From assembly GCF_028416635.1 (NCBI RefSeq), contig NZ_CP114013.1, positions 2,418,001-2,482,000 on the forward strand: 64,000 nucleotides of DNA. Direction: 5' to 3'. The notes under the pieces were generated by a model. The model did no database searches, was not told where the DNA came from, and saw only the letters and a program-made list of their open reading frames with translations. Made by a program: the position numbers and the translations under genes. Shown here piece by piece: positions 15,511-24,544 of the stretch (positions are counted from its first letter, which is position 1; every line of letters starts with the position of its first letter). This stretch comes from Baekduia alba (GTDB lineage: Bacteria; Actinomycetota; Thermoleophilia; Solirubrobacterales; Solirubrobacteraceae).

Positions 15511-17652
15511 GTGGCCGTGAGCGACGCGCCAGCGCCAGCGTTCGGGCCCGGCCTCACGCCGCCGCTCGCCTTCGCCGAGGCGCGCGAGCTGACGGCGCAG
15601 GAGCTGTGGGACGCCCCTGCGCGCACGCCGCGCCCGTCCCGGCTGGCGCAGCCGTTGGTCATCAAGAACCCGACCGCCGCGGGCGGCGCCGAGGCGCTGG
15701 GCCTGGAGACGATCGGCGACCTGCTCGCGCACCTGCCGCGCGCCACGGGCGAGGCCCGGACGATCGCCGAGCTGGCGATCGACGAGGTCGCCACCGTCCT
15801 GGTCGAGGTCAAGTCCATCACCTCGCGCCCGGTGCGCCGGCGGGGGATGAAGCCGCTGGTCGAGGCGACGGTCACCGACGGCACCGGGGTCATGAAGGCC
15901 ACGTTCTTCAACCAGCCGTGGCTGAGCGCGCAGTACGCGCCACCGACGCGGCTGATGCTGTCCGGCAAGTACCAGGGCCAGAACCGGTTCCGGGTCAACG
16001 CCCACGCCAAGACCGACGCCGTCGCGGCGGTGGGCAGCGAGGCCGCGCAGTACCCGGCGACCAAGGGCATCAACTCGACCCAGATCCTGGCGCTCGTCCA
16101 GGAGCACCGCGCCGGCGTCTACGACGCGACCGACCCGCTGCCCGTGGCGCTGCGGCTGCGCCAGCGCCTGCCGGACCGGGCGACCGCGCTGGCCGCCGCG
16201 CACTTCGGTCCGGACCACGACGCGGGACGCCGGCGCCTGGCCTTCGACGAGCTGCTCGTCGACCAGATCGTCCAGCTGCGCCTGCGCCGCGAGCGCCGCG
16301 CCGACATCTTCGCCGCGCCGCTGGCGCAGCCGCCGACCGTCAGCGCGCGGTGGCGCGACGAGCTGCTGCCGTTCACGCCGACCGGCGACCAGGTCGACGC
16401 GATGGCCGACGTCGACGCCGACCTCGCGCGCGAGCGCCCGATGCAGCGGCTGCTGATGGGCGAGGTCGGCTCCGGCAAGACCGTCGTCGCGTTGCACACC
16501 ATGTTGCGCGCGGTCGAGCACGGCGGCCAGGCCGCGCTGATGGCGCCCACCGAGACGCTGGCCGAGCAGCACTTCGCGACGCTGCAGACGCTGATGCCGG
16601 GCTCGATGATCTCCGCCGCGCTGCTGACCGGGTCGACGACCACGGCGCGCCGGCGCGAGATCCTCAGCCGGCTGGGCTCCGGCGAGCTCAAGCTCGTCGT
16701 CGGCACGCACGCGCTGATCGAGGACGACGTCGCGTTCGCCGACCTGATGGTCGCGGTGGTCGACGAGCAGCATCGCTTCGGCGTCCGCCAGCGCGCCGCG
16801 CTGGACGCCAAGGCGCCGTCCGGGCTCGTCCCGCACCTGCTGCACATGACCGCGACGCCGATCCCGCGCACGCTGCGCCTGGCGAACTTCGGCGCGCTGG
16901 ACGTCACGGCGCTGCGCGAGCTGCCGCGCGGCCGTCAGCCGATCACGACGCACGTCTGCTCCACCGACGCCGAGCGCCACCGCGCCTACGAGCGCATCCG
17001 CGAGGAGCTGCGCGCGGGCCGGCAGGCGTTCGTGGTCTGCCCGCTGGTCAGCGAGTCCGAGGCCCTGAACGCGCGTGCCGCGACCGCCGAGCACGAGCGG
17101 CTGAAGACCGGCGAGCTCAAGGACTTCGAGGTCGTCCTGCTGCACGGCCAGATGCGCCCGGCCGAGAAGCAGGCGGCGATGGAGCGCTTCGCGGCCGGCA
17201 CGGCCGACGTCCTGGTCGCCACGACCGTGATCGAGGTCGGGATCGACGTCCCCAACGCCACGATCATGCTCGTCGAGGACGCCGACCGCTACGGGATCTC
17301 CCAGCTGCACCAGCTGCGCGGGCGCGTCGGCCGCGGCGAGCACGCGTCGCTGTGCCTGCTCTTCGGCCCGCGCGAGTCCAAGCGGCTGCAGGCGCTGGCG
17401 CTGAACGGCGATGGCTTCCGGCTCGCCGAGATCGACCTCGAGCTGCGCGGCGAGGGCGAGCTGACCGGCACGCGTCAGTCGGGCATGGCCCGCTTCCGCT
17501 TCGCGCGGCTGCCCGACGACGCGGCCGTGCTGGAGGCGGCGTTCGCCACGGCCGAGGAGCTGCTGGAGCGCGATCCGCACCTCGATGCGCCCGAGCACGC
17601 GCTGCTGCGCGCCGAAGTCGCGCGGGCCGAGGCCGCGCCGGTGGCCGCGTGA
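15511..17652 (+). CDS. recG: ATP-dependent DNA helicase RecG
   Basis: 713 residues. An N-terminal OB-fold wedge domain (about 90-190) is followed by two RecA-like domains with Walker A GEVGSGKT, Walker B DEQH, motif III MTATPIPRTL, TVIEVGIDVPNA and QLRGRVGRGEH. RecG remodels stalled forks and branches Holliday junctions. The GTG start follows immediately after the upstream stop; a second GTG two codons later is possible. The stop overlaps rsmD (GTGA). Confidence 0.96.
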   Translation: MAVSDAPAPAFGPGLTPPLAFAEARELTAQELWDAPARTPRPSRLAQPLVIKNPTAAGGAEALGLETIGDLLAHLPRATGEARTIAELAIDEVATVLVEVKSITSRPVRRRGMKPLVEATVTDGTGVMKATFFNQPWLSAQYAPPTRLMLSGKYQGQNRFRVNAHAKTDAVAAVGSEAAQYPATKGINSTQILALVQEHRAGVYDATDPLPVALRLRQRLPDRATALAAAHFGPDHDAGRRRLAFDELLVDQIVQLRLRRERRADIFAAPLAQPPTVSARWRDELLPFTPTGDQVDAMADVDADLARERPMQRLLMGEVGSGKTVVALHTMLRAVEHGGQAALMAPTETLAEQHFATLQTLMPGSMISAALLTGSTTTARRREILSRLGSGELKLVVGTHALIEDDVAFADLMVAVVDEQHRFGVRQRAALDAKAPSGLVPHLLHMTATPIPRTLRLANFGALDVTALRELPRGRQPITTHVCSTDAERHRAYERIREELRAGRQAFVVCPLVSESEALNARAATAEHERLKTGELKDFEVVLLHGQMRPAEKQAAMERFAAGTADVLVATTVIEVGIDVPNATIMLVEDADRYGISQLHQLRGRVGRGEHASLCLLFGPRESKRLQALALNGDGFRLAEIDLELRGEGELTGTRQSGMARFRFARLPDDAAVLEAAFATAEELLERDPHLDAPEHALLRAEVARAEAAPVAA

Positions 17653-18191
17653 GAGTCGTCGCCGGCGCGCTGGGCGGCCGCCGCTTCCAGGCGCCCGCCG
17701 GCAAGGACACGCGTCCGACGTCGGACCGCGTCCGCGAGGCGCTGTTCAGCGCGCTGGGGCCGATCGACGACGCCCGCGTCCTCGATCTGTTCGCGGGATC
17801 TGGCGCGTTGGCGATCGAGGCGCTGTCGCGCGGCGCCGCGCATGCGGTCCTGGTCGACGACGACGCCCGCGCGGCGGCCACGATCCGGGACAACCTCACG
17901 ACGCTGGATCTCGGCTCCGATCGCGCCAAGGTGCGGCGCCGCGACGCGCTGCGGGCCCTGCGCGACGCACGCGAGGCGGGCGAGTCATACGATCTCGTCT
18001 TCCTTGACCCCCCGTACCGGCTCGCGACCGGGCTCGGACCGGATCTGGCGGACTCGCTGCTTCCGATCCTCGCTCCCGCCGCGCGCGTGGTCGGGGAGAG
18101 CGACCGGCGCACGCCGCTCGACCTCCCGGGCCTGAGCACGACGTTCGAACGCCGCTACGGCGACACCCTCCTTCGCATCCATAAGGCATGA
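17649..18191 (+). CDS. rsmD: 16S rRNA (guanine966-N2)-methyltransferase
   Basis: 180 residues. It has the expected N-terminal RVVAGALGGRRFQAP and TRPTSDRVREALFSAL, the SAM loop DLFAGSGALAIEALSRGA and the catalytic FLDPPY. It modifies 16S rRNA in the assembled 30S subunit. Coupled to recG by a GTGA overlap and to coaD by ATGA (18188-18191); the rsmD-coaD pairing is widespread in bacteria. Confidence 0.95.
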   Translation: MRVVAGALGGRRFQAPAGKDTRPTSDRVREALFSALGPIDDARVLDLFAGSGALAIEALSRGAAHAVLVDDDARAAATIRDNLTTLDLGSDRAKVRRRDALRALRDAREAGESYDLVFLDPPYRLATGLGPDLADSLLPILAPAARVVGESDRRTPLDLPGLSTTFERRYGDTLLRIHKA

Positions 18192-18685
18192 CCGACGAGA
18201 AGCGCATCGCTGTCTGTCCAGGCAGCTACGACCCGATCACCAACGGGCACCTCGACATCATCGGACGCACCTCGGCGCAGTTCGACGAGGTCGTCGTCGC
18301 CGTGGTCAACGTGTCCGTCCGCAAGAACGAGCCGATCTTCGGGATCGAGGAGCGCGTGTCGTTCATCGAGGAGGCCACGGCGCACCTCGGCAACGTCCGG
18401 GCCGAGCCGTTCAGCGTGCTGGTCGTCGACTTCGCAAGGTCGATTGGGGCCCGAACGATCGTCAAGGGACTGCGCGCCATCTCCGACTTCGAGTACGAAT
18501 TGGAGATGGGGCAGCTGAACCGCATGCAGGCGCCGGACGTCGACACGCTCTACCTGATGGCCAGCCCGCAGTACAGTTTCCTCAGCTCCAGCGGAGTCAA
18601 GGAGCTCGCCACGTTCGGCGGTGACATCGACAGCCTCGTCCCGGAGCGCGTCGCCCGTCGCCTGAAGGAAGAGCTCACCCGATGA
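18188..18685 (+). CDS. coaD: Phosphopantetheine adenylyltransferase
   Basis: 165 residues. The nucleotidyltransferase motif is CPGSYDPITNGHLDII (T/HxGH type). KGLRAISDFEYELEMGQLNR and SSSGVKELATFGGDID are the CoaD-specific substrate and ATP regions. It catalyses the penultimate step of coenzyme A synthesis. Third gene of recG-rsmD-coaD. Confidence 0.97.
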   Translation: MTDEKRIAVCPGSYDPITNGHLDIIGRTSAQFDEVVVAVVNVSVRKNEPIFGIEERVSFIEEATAHLGNVRAEPFSVLVVDFARSIGARTIVKGLRAISDFEYELEMGQLNRMQAPDVDTLYLMASPQYSFLSSSGVKELATFGGDIDSLVPERVARRLKEELTR

Positions 18686-18701
18686 AGAAAGACGCTTAGC
18701 C

Positions 18702-19169
18702 ATGGACGTCCTGGTCCTCATTGACAAGCTCGACGACCTTGTCCACAACGCCAAGAAGGTCCCTCTCACCGACGAGGTGCGGGTGGATCGCGAGCAGATC
18801 TACGACATCTTGGATCAGATGCGCGCGACCATCCCTGAGGAGATCAAGCAGGCGCGGTGGATCGTCAAGGAGCGTCAGGAGATGCTCGCCGAGGCCAAGC
18901 GCGAGGCCGAGCGCATCGTCAAGGACGCCGTGCGCAAGCAGGAGGAGCTCGTCTCCGACCAGGAGGTGACGCGCGAAGCCGAGCGCGCCGCCGAGGAGAT
19001 CGTCGAGGACGCGCGGGCCCGCGAGCGGGAGATCCGCCTGGGCGCCGAGGACTACGCCGACGAGATCCTGAACACCCTTGAAGTGAACTTGTCCAAGTTC
19101 ATCGCCGCGGTCCGCCGCGGTCGCGAGCGGCTGCAGGGCAAGGAAGAGGAGTCGGTGGAAGCAGCCTGA
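18702..19169 (+). CDS. Coiled-coil protein, Rv2927c/ATP-synthase-b-like
   Basis: 155 residues, almost entirely charged helix. After an N-terminal VLIDKLDDLVHNAKKVPLTDEVRVD, a long heptad-rich segment (about 45-130, rich in E, R, A and K) resembles the b-subunit stator or DivIVA-type coiled coils. Position between coaD and the yceD/rpmF region matches mycobacterial Rv2927c homologues. The biochemical role is unknown; scaffolding near the division site is only a guess. The first hairpin of repeat copy B overlaps its stop codon. Confidence 0.7.
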   Translation: MDVLVLIDKLDDLVHNAKKVPLTDEVRVDREQIYDILDQMRATIPEEIKQARWIVKERQEMLAEAKREAERIVKDAVRKQEELVSDQEVTREAERAAEEIVEDARAREREIRLGAEDYADEILNTLEVNLSKFIAAVRRGRERLQGKEEESVEAA

Positions 19170-19238
19170 TCCTGCGGCCCAGAGGGCCGCGATCAGTCCG
19201 CTTCCATCGCGGGTGTCGGCCCAGGGGGCCGAACTCGC
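19166..19238 (+). repeat. Twin-hairpin GCCC-AGR-GGGC repeat, copy B
   Basis: Hairpin 1 (19166-19196): CTGATC, bulge CT, GCGGCCC, loop AGA, GGGCCGC, GATCAG. The TGA stop of the coiled-coil gene (19167-19169) lies in its left arm. Hairpin 2 (19209-19238): GCGGGT, bulged G, TCGGCCC, loop AGG, GGGCCGA, ACTCGC, with one G-T(U) wobble. The spacer is 12 nt. The element may also terminate transcription before the macro-domain gene. Confidence 0.8.
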
Positions 19239-19247
19239 CGCGTCGGG

Positions 19248-19253
19248 TAGCTT
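19248..19253 (+). promoter_or_regulatory. -10 box of the macro-domain gene
   Basis: TAGCTT lies 6 nt before the GTG start, just downstream of repeat copy B. Confidence 0.45.
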
Positions 19254-19259
19254 CGTCGG

Positions 19260-19766
19260 GTGCCTTCGATCGAGGTCCTGGACACCGACATCACGACGCT
19301 GGCGGTCGACGCGATCGCCAACGCGGCCAACACGCGGCTGCTGCACGGTGGCGGCGTGGCCGGTGCGATCTCGCGGGCCGGCGGGTCCGTGATCGACGAG
19401 GAGAGCCGCGCGGCGGCGCCGGTGGAGCTGGGCGCCGCGGTGGCGACCTCGGCGGGCGCGATGCCGTCGCGGTGGGTCATCCACGCGGCCACGATGGAGC
19501 TCGGCGGGCCGACGTCCGCCGACATCGTGCGACGCTGCACGGCGGCGACCCTCGCCGCGGCGGAGGAGCTCGGGGCGACGTCGCTGGCGCTGGTCGCGTT
19601 CGGGACGGGCGTCGGCGGGTTCCCGCTGGACGAGGCGGCCGCGATCGAGGTCGGCGAGGTGCGCCGGCATCTGCTGGCCGGGCCGGGGTCCGGGCTGGAG
19701 CGCGTCGTGTTCGCCGTACGCGGTGCTGATGCGGTGCGCGCGTTCTCGGAGGCCTTGGCCGCGTGA
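19260..19766 (+). CDS. Macro-domain (ADP-ribose-binding) protein
   Basis: 168 residues from GTG. The macro-domain signature is DAIANAANTRLLHGGGVAGA with a downstream VAFGTGVGGFPLDEAA phosphate loop. Related proteins bind ADP-ribose or hydrolyse O-acetyl-ADP-ribose or mono-ADP-ribosylated targets. The Asn and the glycine loop needed for activity are present. It is coupled to the acylphosphatase gene by a GTGA overlap. Confidence 0.92.
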   Translation: MPSIEVLDTDITTLAVDAIANAANTRLLHGGGVAGAISRAGGSVIDEESRAAAPVELGAAVATSAGAMPSRWVIHAATMELGGPTSADIVRRCTAATLAAAEELGATSLALVAFGTGVGGFPLDEAAAIEVGEVRRHLLAGPGSGLERVVFAVRGADAVRAFSEALAA

Positions 19767-20032
19767 TCGCCCGGCGCCTGGTGGTGCGCGGGCGCGTCCA
19801 GGGCGTCAACTACCGCGGCTGGGTGCAGGATCGCGCTCGCGCGCGGGGAGTCATGGGGTGGGCGGAGAACCGCGCGGACGGCACGGTCGACGTCTGGCTG
19901 CAGGGCGCGCCGGACGACGTCGTCGCCGTCGAGCGCGCGGTGGGCGAGGGCCCGTCGCACGCGCGGGTCGAGGGCGTCGAGACTTCCGACGTCCACCCGC
20001 GCGGCGACCTGGACGGCTTCGCCCGGCGGTAG
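19763..20032 (+). CDS. acyP: Acylphosphatase
   Basis: 89 residues, the family length. VRGRVQGVNYRGWVQD contains the phosphate-loop arginine, and GWAENRADGTVDVW supplies the catalytic asparagine. It hydrolyses carboxyl-phosphate bonds of small acyl phosphates. The stop (20030-20032) directly abuts the stop of the convergent ABC permease gene. Confidence 0.93.
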   Translation: MIARRLVVRGRVQGVNYRGWVQDRARARGVMGWAENRADGTVDVWLQGAPDDVVAVERAVGEGPSHARVEGVETSDVHPRGDLDGFARR

Positions 20033-20796
20033 CTAGCGGATCTCGCCGCGGATGAAGCGGTAGGCGCCGATCGCCAGCGGCAGCGCGCACCACAGCAGCG
20101 CGGTCGTCGCGACCTGCGCCCACTCGTGCCCGGAGAGCGCGTGGTCGGTGAGGTCGGCGAACGTCTCGCTCTGGTCGGTCCAGTTCGCCAGGCCGTCGAG
20201 GCCGCCGATCAGGTGCGTGATCGCGCTGTAGGCCAGGCCGAGGACGAAGAGGGCGACGATCGCCGGCGCCGAGACCAGGATCGCCGCGCCGAGGCCGACG
20301 CCGCCCAGCATCGACAACACCGTGAAGACCACGGTCTGGCCGAGGATGCCGCCGTCGAGGTGCCAGGCGTCGACCGCCGCGGGGTTGATCGCGGTGCAGA
20401 CGGCGGAGAGGGCGAGCGCGACGACCACGGCGACGACCGACAGCACCATGCTCGCGGCGATCTTCGCGACGAGCACGCGCCCGCGCTGGGGCACCATCGT
20501 GAACGTCAGCAGCGCGGTGCGCTGCGACCACTCCGAGGTCACCAGCAGGATGCCGACGACCGGCAGGAGCACGTTGATGGCCTGCGAGCAGTTGTTGAAG
20601 ATGTTGCCGAGGTTGTGCGAGTCGTCGCTGCCGGTGAGGACCGTGATCAGCGCCGTCGCGAGCGTCAGCAGGAGGCCGGAGATGAGCAGCCAGAAGCCGG
20701 CGCGCGTGTCATACATCTTGCGCAGCTCGACCTTGGTCAGCTGCGCGAAGCCGGGCCGGTGGTCGCGGCCGGCGTCGTAGGTGGCGGCGGCGGTGC

Positions 20797-20800
<4 letters not shown>
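20033..20800 (-). CDS. ABC-2 type transporter permease
   Basis: 255 residues. A short cytoplasmic N-terminus (FAQLTKVELRKMYDTRAGFW) is followed by six hydrophobic segments, as in ABC-2 exporter subunits. TSEWSQRTALLTFTMVPQRG is the typical first cytoplasmic loop. Its ATG overlaps the stop of the ATPase gene (ATGA, 20797-20800), so the two form a DrrAB-like exporter. Substrate unknown; lipophilic compounds or antibiotics are the usual cargo of this class. Confidence 0.88.
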
Positions 20801-21747
<947 letters not shown>

Positions 21748-21865
21748 GGTCAGCAGCATCGTGGTTCGGCCGGCGCGGCGCGACCGTCGCGAGGCTGTCG
21801 TGTCCGCGACCGGGGTCGGTGCGTGCATCGACTTCGGTAGGGGGTGCGGCGCGGTGGCGCTTGTC

Positions 21866-21871
21866 TAGGCT
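21866..21871 (+). promoter_or_regulatory. -10 box of the two-component operon
   Basis: TAGGCT lies 11 nt before the ATG; two in-frame GTGs lie between (2 and 5 nt after the box). Confidence 0.45.
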
Positions 21872-21882
21872 GGGTGGTGGTC

Positions 21883-23202
21883 ATGACCGACGGCGTCTCC
21901 CCATGGCAGCGGCTCCTGCTCCCGGCGGCGGTGCTGGCGGAGTCCGACGGGCGCCGCACGCCGCGCGACTGGGTCGTCGACGCGTTGATGTACGCCTTCT
22001 CGATCGGGTTCGGGATCGTGATCCTGGCGTCGACCCGGGACTACCGCTCGGACCCGACGCTCGCGCTCGACGTCGCCTGCGGCGTGGTCGCGTTCGTGGC
22101 GCTGTGGTTCCGGCGCCGGCGGCCGACGGAGGTCGCCGTGCTGGTGATCGCGCTGTCGGCGTTCTCGGCCCTGGCCGCCGCCGCCGCGCTGGCGGCGTGC
22201 TTCAACGCCGCGCTGCGGATGGAGGTCCGGCCGCTGATCGGCGTCATGCTCTTCGGGATCGCGTGCGCGGCGGTGTCCGCGCTGGCCTACGGCAACGCTC
22301 ACGGCTACGACTGGTCGGGGCTGTTCGTCGGCGTCCTGCTGACCACGGTCGCGGTCGGCTGGGGCCTGTTCGCGCGGGCGCAGCGCGATCTCGTGTCGTC
22401 GCTGCACGAGCGCGCGGCGCGGATGGCGACCGAGCGGCGGCTGTACGAGGAGCAGGCGCGCGATGCCGAGCGGCGCCGGATCGCGCGCGAGATGCACGAC
22501 GTCCTGGCCCATCGCCTGTCGCTGCTGAGCGTGCACGCGGGCGCGCTGGAGTTCCGGCCGGACGCGCCGCCCGACGAGATCGCCGAGGCGGCGGGGGTCG
22601 TGCGCGGCGCGGCGCACGCGGCGCTGCAGGAGCTGCGCGACGTCATCGGGGTGCTGCGCGAGCCGGACGCCGAGGGCGAGGACGGCGACGCGGCCGCGAC
22701 GGGTTCGGGACTGGTCGCCGCGAGCGGCGCGCCGTCGCCCGACGGGGCGCGGCCGTGGGCGGGGCCTGGCGAGCGGGCGACGGAGCCGCCGCAGCCGACG
22801 CTCGCCGAGATCCCGGCGCTGGTCGAGGAGTCGCGGACGGCGGGCGCGCGGGTCGCGTTGCGGATCGACGTTCCCGATGGGGTCGACCTCGCGCCGGCGC
22901 TCGGGCGCACGGCGTACCGGATCGTGCAGGAGGGGCTGACCAACGCCCGCAAGCACGCGCCGGCGGCCGCGGTCGAGGTCGCGGTGGGGGCGCGCGACGG
23001 CAACCTGGTGGTGTCGGTGGTGAGCCGGCGACCGGTCGGGGTGGTCGCGGCGCGGCGCGGGGACGTCCCGCCCGGCGCCGGGACGGGGCTCTTCGGGCTG
23101 CGCGAGCGCGTCGCGCTGGCCGGCGGCACGCTGGAGCACGGGCCGGAGCCCGGCGGCGACTTCGTGTTGCGAGCGGCGCTGCCATGGGTGGCGGGCGCGT
23201 GA
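21883..23202 (+). CDS. NarL-type (DesK-like) sensor histidine kinase
   Basis: 439 residues. Four to five N-terminal membrane helices (about 30-165) precede a coiled linker and a HisKA_3 domain with the phosphoacceptor in IAREMHDVLAHRLSLLSVH. The ATPase domain has the N-box RIVQEGLTNARKHAP and the G-box GTGLFGLRERVALAGG. A low-complexity loop (about 265-305) separates the two. A role in membrane stress or antibiotic sensing is usual for this class and fits the divergent ABC exporter, but that is inference. Confidence 0.92.
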   Translation: MTDGVSPWQRLLLPAAVLAESDGRRTPRDWVVDALMYAFSIGFGIVILASTRDYRSDPTLALDVACGVVAFVALWFRRRRPTEVAVLVIALSAFSALAAAAALAACFNAALRMEVRPLIGVMLFGIACAAVSALAYGNAHGYDWSGLFVGVLLTTVAVGWGLFARAQRDLVSSLHERAARMATERRLYEEQARDAERRRIAREMHDVLAHRLSLLSVHAGALEFRPDAPPDEIAEAAGVVRGAAHAALQELRDVIGVLREPDAEGEDGDAAATGSGLVAASGAPSPDGARPWAGPGERATEPPQPTLAEIPALVEESRTAGARVALRIDVPDGVDLAPALGRTAYRIVQEGLTNARKHAPAAAVEVAVGARDGNLVVSVVSRRPVGVVAARRGDVPPGAGTGLFGLRERVALAGGTLEHGPEPGGDFVLRAALPWVAGA

Positions 23203-23855
23203 GCATCCGCGTGGTGTTGGTCGACGACGACGCGCTGGTGCGCTCCGGGCTCAAGATGATGTTGTCGGGCGCGGACGGGATCGACGTGGTGGGCGAGGCC
23301 GACGACGGCCGCGGCGTCCTGGCGGCGCTGGATCGCCACCGGCCCGATGTCGTGTTGATGGACTTGCGCATGCCCCAGGTCGACGGCATCGAGGCCACCA
23401 GGTTGGTCCGCGACCAGCCCGACGCGCCGGCCGTCGTCGTGCTCACGACGTTCGACGCCGACGAGCTCGTCCTGCGCGCGCTGCAGGCGGGCGCCGCCGG
23501 GTTCCTGTTGAAGGACACGCCGCCGACGGAGATCGTCCGGGCGATCGAGACCGTGCACGCCGGCGACGCGATGCTGTCGCCGACGGTCGCCCGCCAGCTG
23601 ATCTCGCTCGTGGCCGGCGACGGCGAGGCCGCCGCGCGTCAGGACCGGGCACGGACCCAGCTCGCGACGCTCAGCGCGCGCGAGCACGAGGTCGCGCTGG
23701 CGGTCGGCGAGGGCCGGGCGAACGCCGAGATCGCGACCGAGCTCCACATGAGCGTCGCGACCGTGAAGGCCCACGTCTCCAAGCTCCTGGCCAAGCTCGA
23801 CGTCGACAACCGCGTCCAGATCGCCCTGCTCGTCCAGGCGGCGGGCCGGGATTAG
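23199..23855 (+). CDS. NarL/FixJ-family response regulator
   Basis: 218 residues from GTG, overlapping the kinase stop as GTGA. The receiver domain has the acidic pair LVDDD, the phosphoacceptor Asp in VLMDLRMP, TTF at the switch position and LLKDTPP with its lysine. The C-terminal LuxR helix-turn-helix reads LSAREHEVALAVGEGRANAEIATELHMSVATVKAHVSKLL. The partner is certainly the preceding kinase. Confidence 0.95.
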   Translation: MSIRVVLVDDDALVRSGLKMMLSGADGIDVVGEADDGRGVLAALDRHRPDVVLMDLRMPQVDGIEATRLVRDQPDAPAVVVLTTFDADELVLRALQAGAAGFLLKDTPPTEIVRAIETVHAGDAMLSPTVARQLISLVAGDGEAAARQDRARTQLATLSAREHEVALAVGEGRANAEIATELHMSVATVKAHVSKLLAKLDVDNRVQIALLVQAAGRD

Positions 23856-23858
23856 GGG

Positions 23859-24461
23859 CTAGGCGCGGGGGCGGAGGCCGAGCAGGAGGCGCCGGACGGC
23901 GTCCTCGATCAGGTCGTCGAGCGGGTCGTCGCCGAGCATGCCGTTGTTGGCGAGCGCGACGAGGCCCTGAAGGGCGGCGAAGGCGACGATGGCGACGCGG
24001 TGCGGGTCGCCGGCGACGATCGCGCCCGCGGCCTGGCCCTCGGCGACCGCGCCGAGGGCGGGGGCGAACGCGCGCTCGCCGGCCTCGGTCAGCTCGGCGG
24101 GCGCGCCGGCCTGGTGCTTGCTGGCGAACATCAGCTCGACGAGCGCCGGGTGCGCGGTCGCGTAGGCGATGTAGGCGCGGCCGAGGCTGAGGAGGCGGGC
24201 GTCGAAGTCCGGGCCGGCGTCCGCGACGGCGGTCGCGAGGATCGCGCCGAGCTGCTCGAAGCCGTTCTGGGCGAGCGCGTCGAGCAGGGCCTGCTTGTCG
24301 GCGAAGTGGCGCCGGGGCGCGGCGTGGCTGACCCCGACGTCGCGGGCCAGCTCGCGCAGCGACAGCGTCTGGGCGCCGCCGCTCTCGAGCGCCTGCTCGC
24401 CCGCGCGCAGCAGCGCCTCGCGGAGGTTGCCGTGGTGGTAGGGCCGCGCGACGGTCGTCAC
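23859..24461 (-). CDS. TetR-family transcriptional regulator
   Basis: 200 residues from GTG. The N-terminal helix-turn-helix reads LREALLRAGEQALESG, LSLRELARDVGVSHAAPRRHFADKQALLDAL. The C-terminal ligand and dimer domain is of the WHG/TetR_C_33 type (YIAYATAHPALVELMF). Its -10 box TACGAT is 7 nt upstream (24469-24474). It is divergent from a short-chain dehydrogenase gene. A TGACA-N7-TGTCA repeat lies in the shared control region and is the obvious operator candidate. Confidence 0.93.
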   Translation of the reverse strand: MTTVARPYHHGNLREALLRAGEQALESGGAQTLSLRELARDVGVSHAAPRRHFADKQALLDALAQNGFEQLGAILATAVADAGPDFDARLLSLGRAYIAYATAHPALVELMFASKHQAGAPAELTEAGERAFAPALGAVAEGQAAGAIVAGDPHRVAIVAFAALQGLVALANNGMLGDDPLDDLIEDAVRRLLLGLRPRA

Positions 24462-24468
24462 GCGATGG

Positions 24469-24474
24469 ATCGTA
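24469..24474 (-). promoter_or_regulatory. -10 box of the TetR gene
   Basis: Minus-strand TACGAT exactly 7 nt before the GTG start. Confidence 0.55.
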
Positions 24475-24491
24475 CCTCGCCGAGTAGACGC

Positions 24492-24514
24492 TGACAGCAT
24501 TGTTGTCATTGACA
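24492..24514. promoter_or_regulatory. Candidate TetR operator
   Basis: TGACA (24492-24496), 7 nt, TGTCA (24504-24508), then T and TGACA (24510-24514). This forms two overlapping inverted repeats, and the last half-site coincides with the -35 TTGACA of the dehydrogenase promoter. The first half lies about where the -35 of the TetR promoter would be. Binding here would repress both genes. Confidence 0.6.
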
Positions 24515-24537
24515 CCTTTGTCGGCGCCGTCTACATT
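24509..24537 (+). promoter_or_regulatory. Sigma-70-type promoter of the short-chain dehydrogenase gene
   Basis: TTGACA (24509-24514), a 17-nt spacer, TACATT (24532-24537), then 7 nt to ATG. This is the best-matching complete promoter in the window, and it predicts a leaderless transcript. Confidence 0.75.
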
Positions 24538-24544
24538 CGCGTCC

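Noticed and set aside
13429-17598. A nearly 1400-codon minus-strand open frame opposite the DAK2 and recG genes
   Set aside because: No recognisable motif and low-complexity composition; recG and the DAK2 gene on the plus strand are certain.
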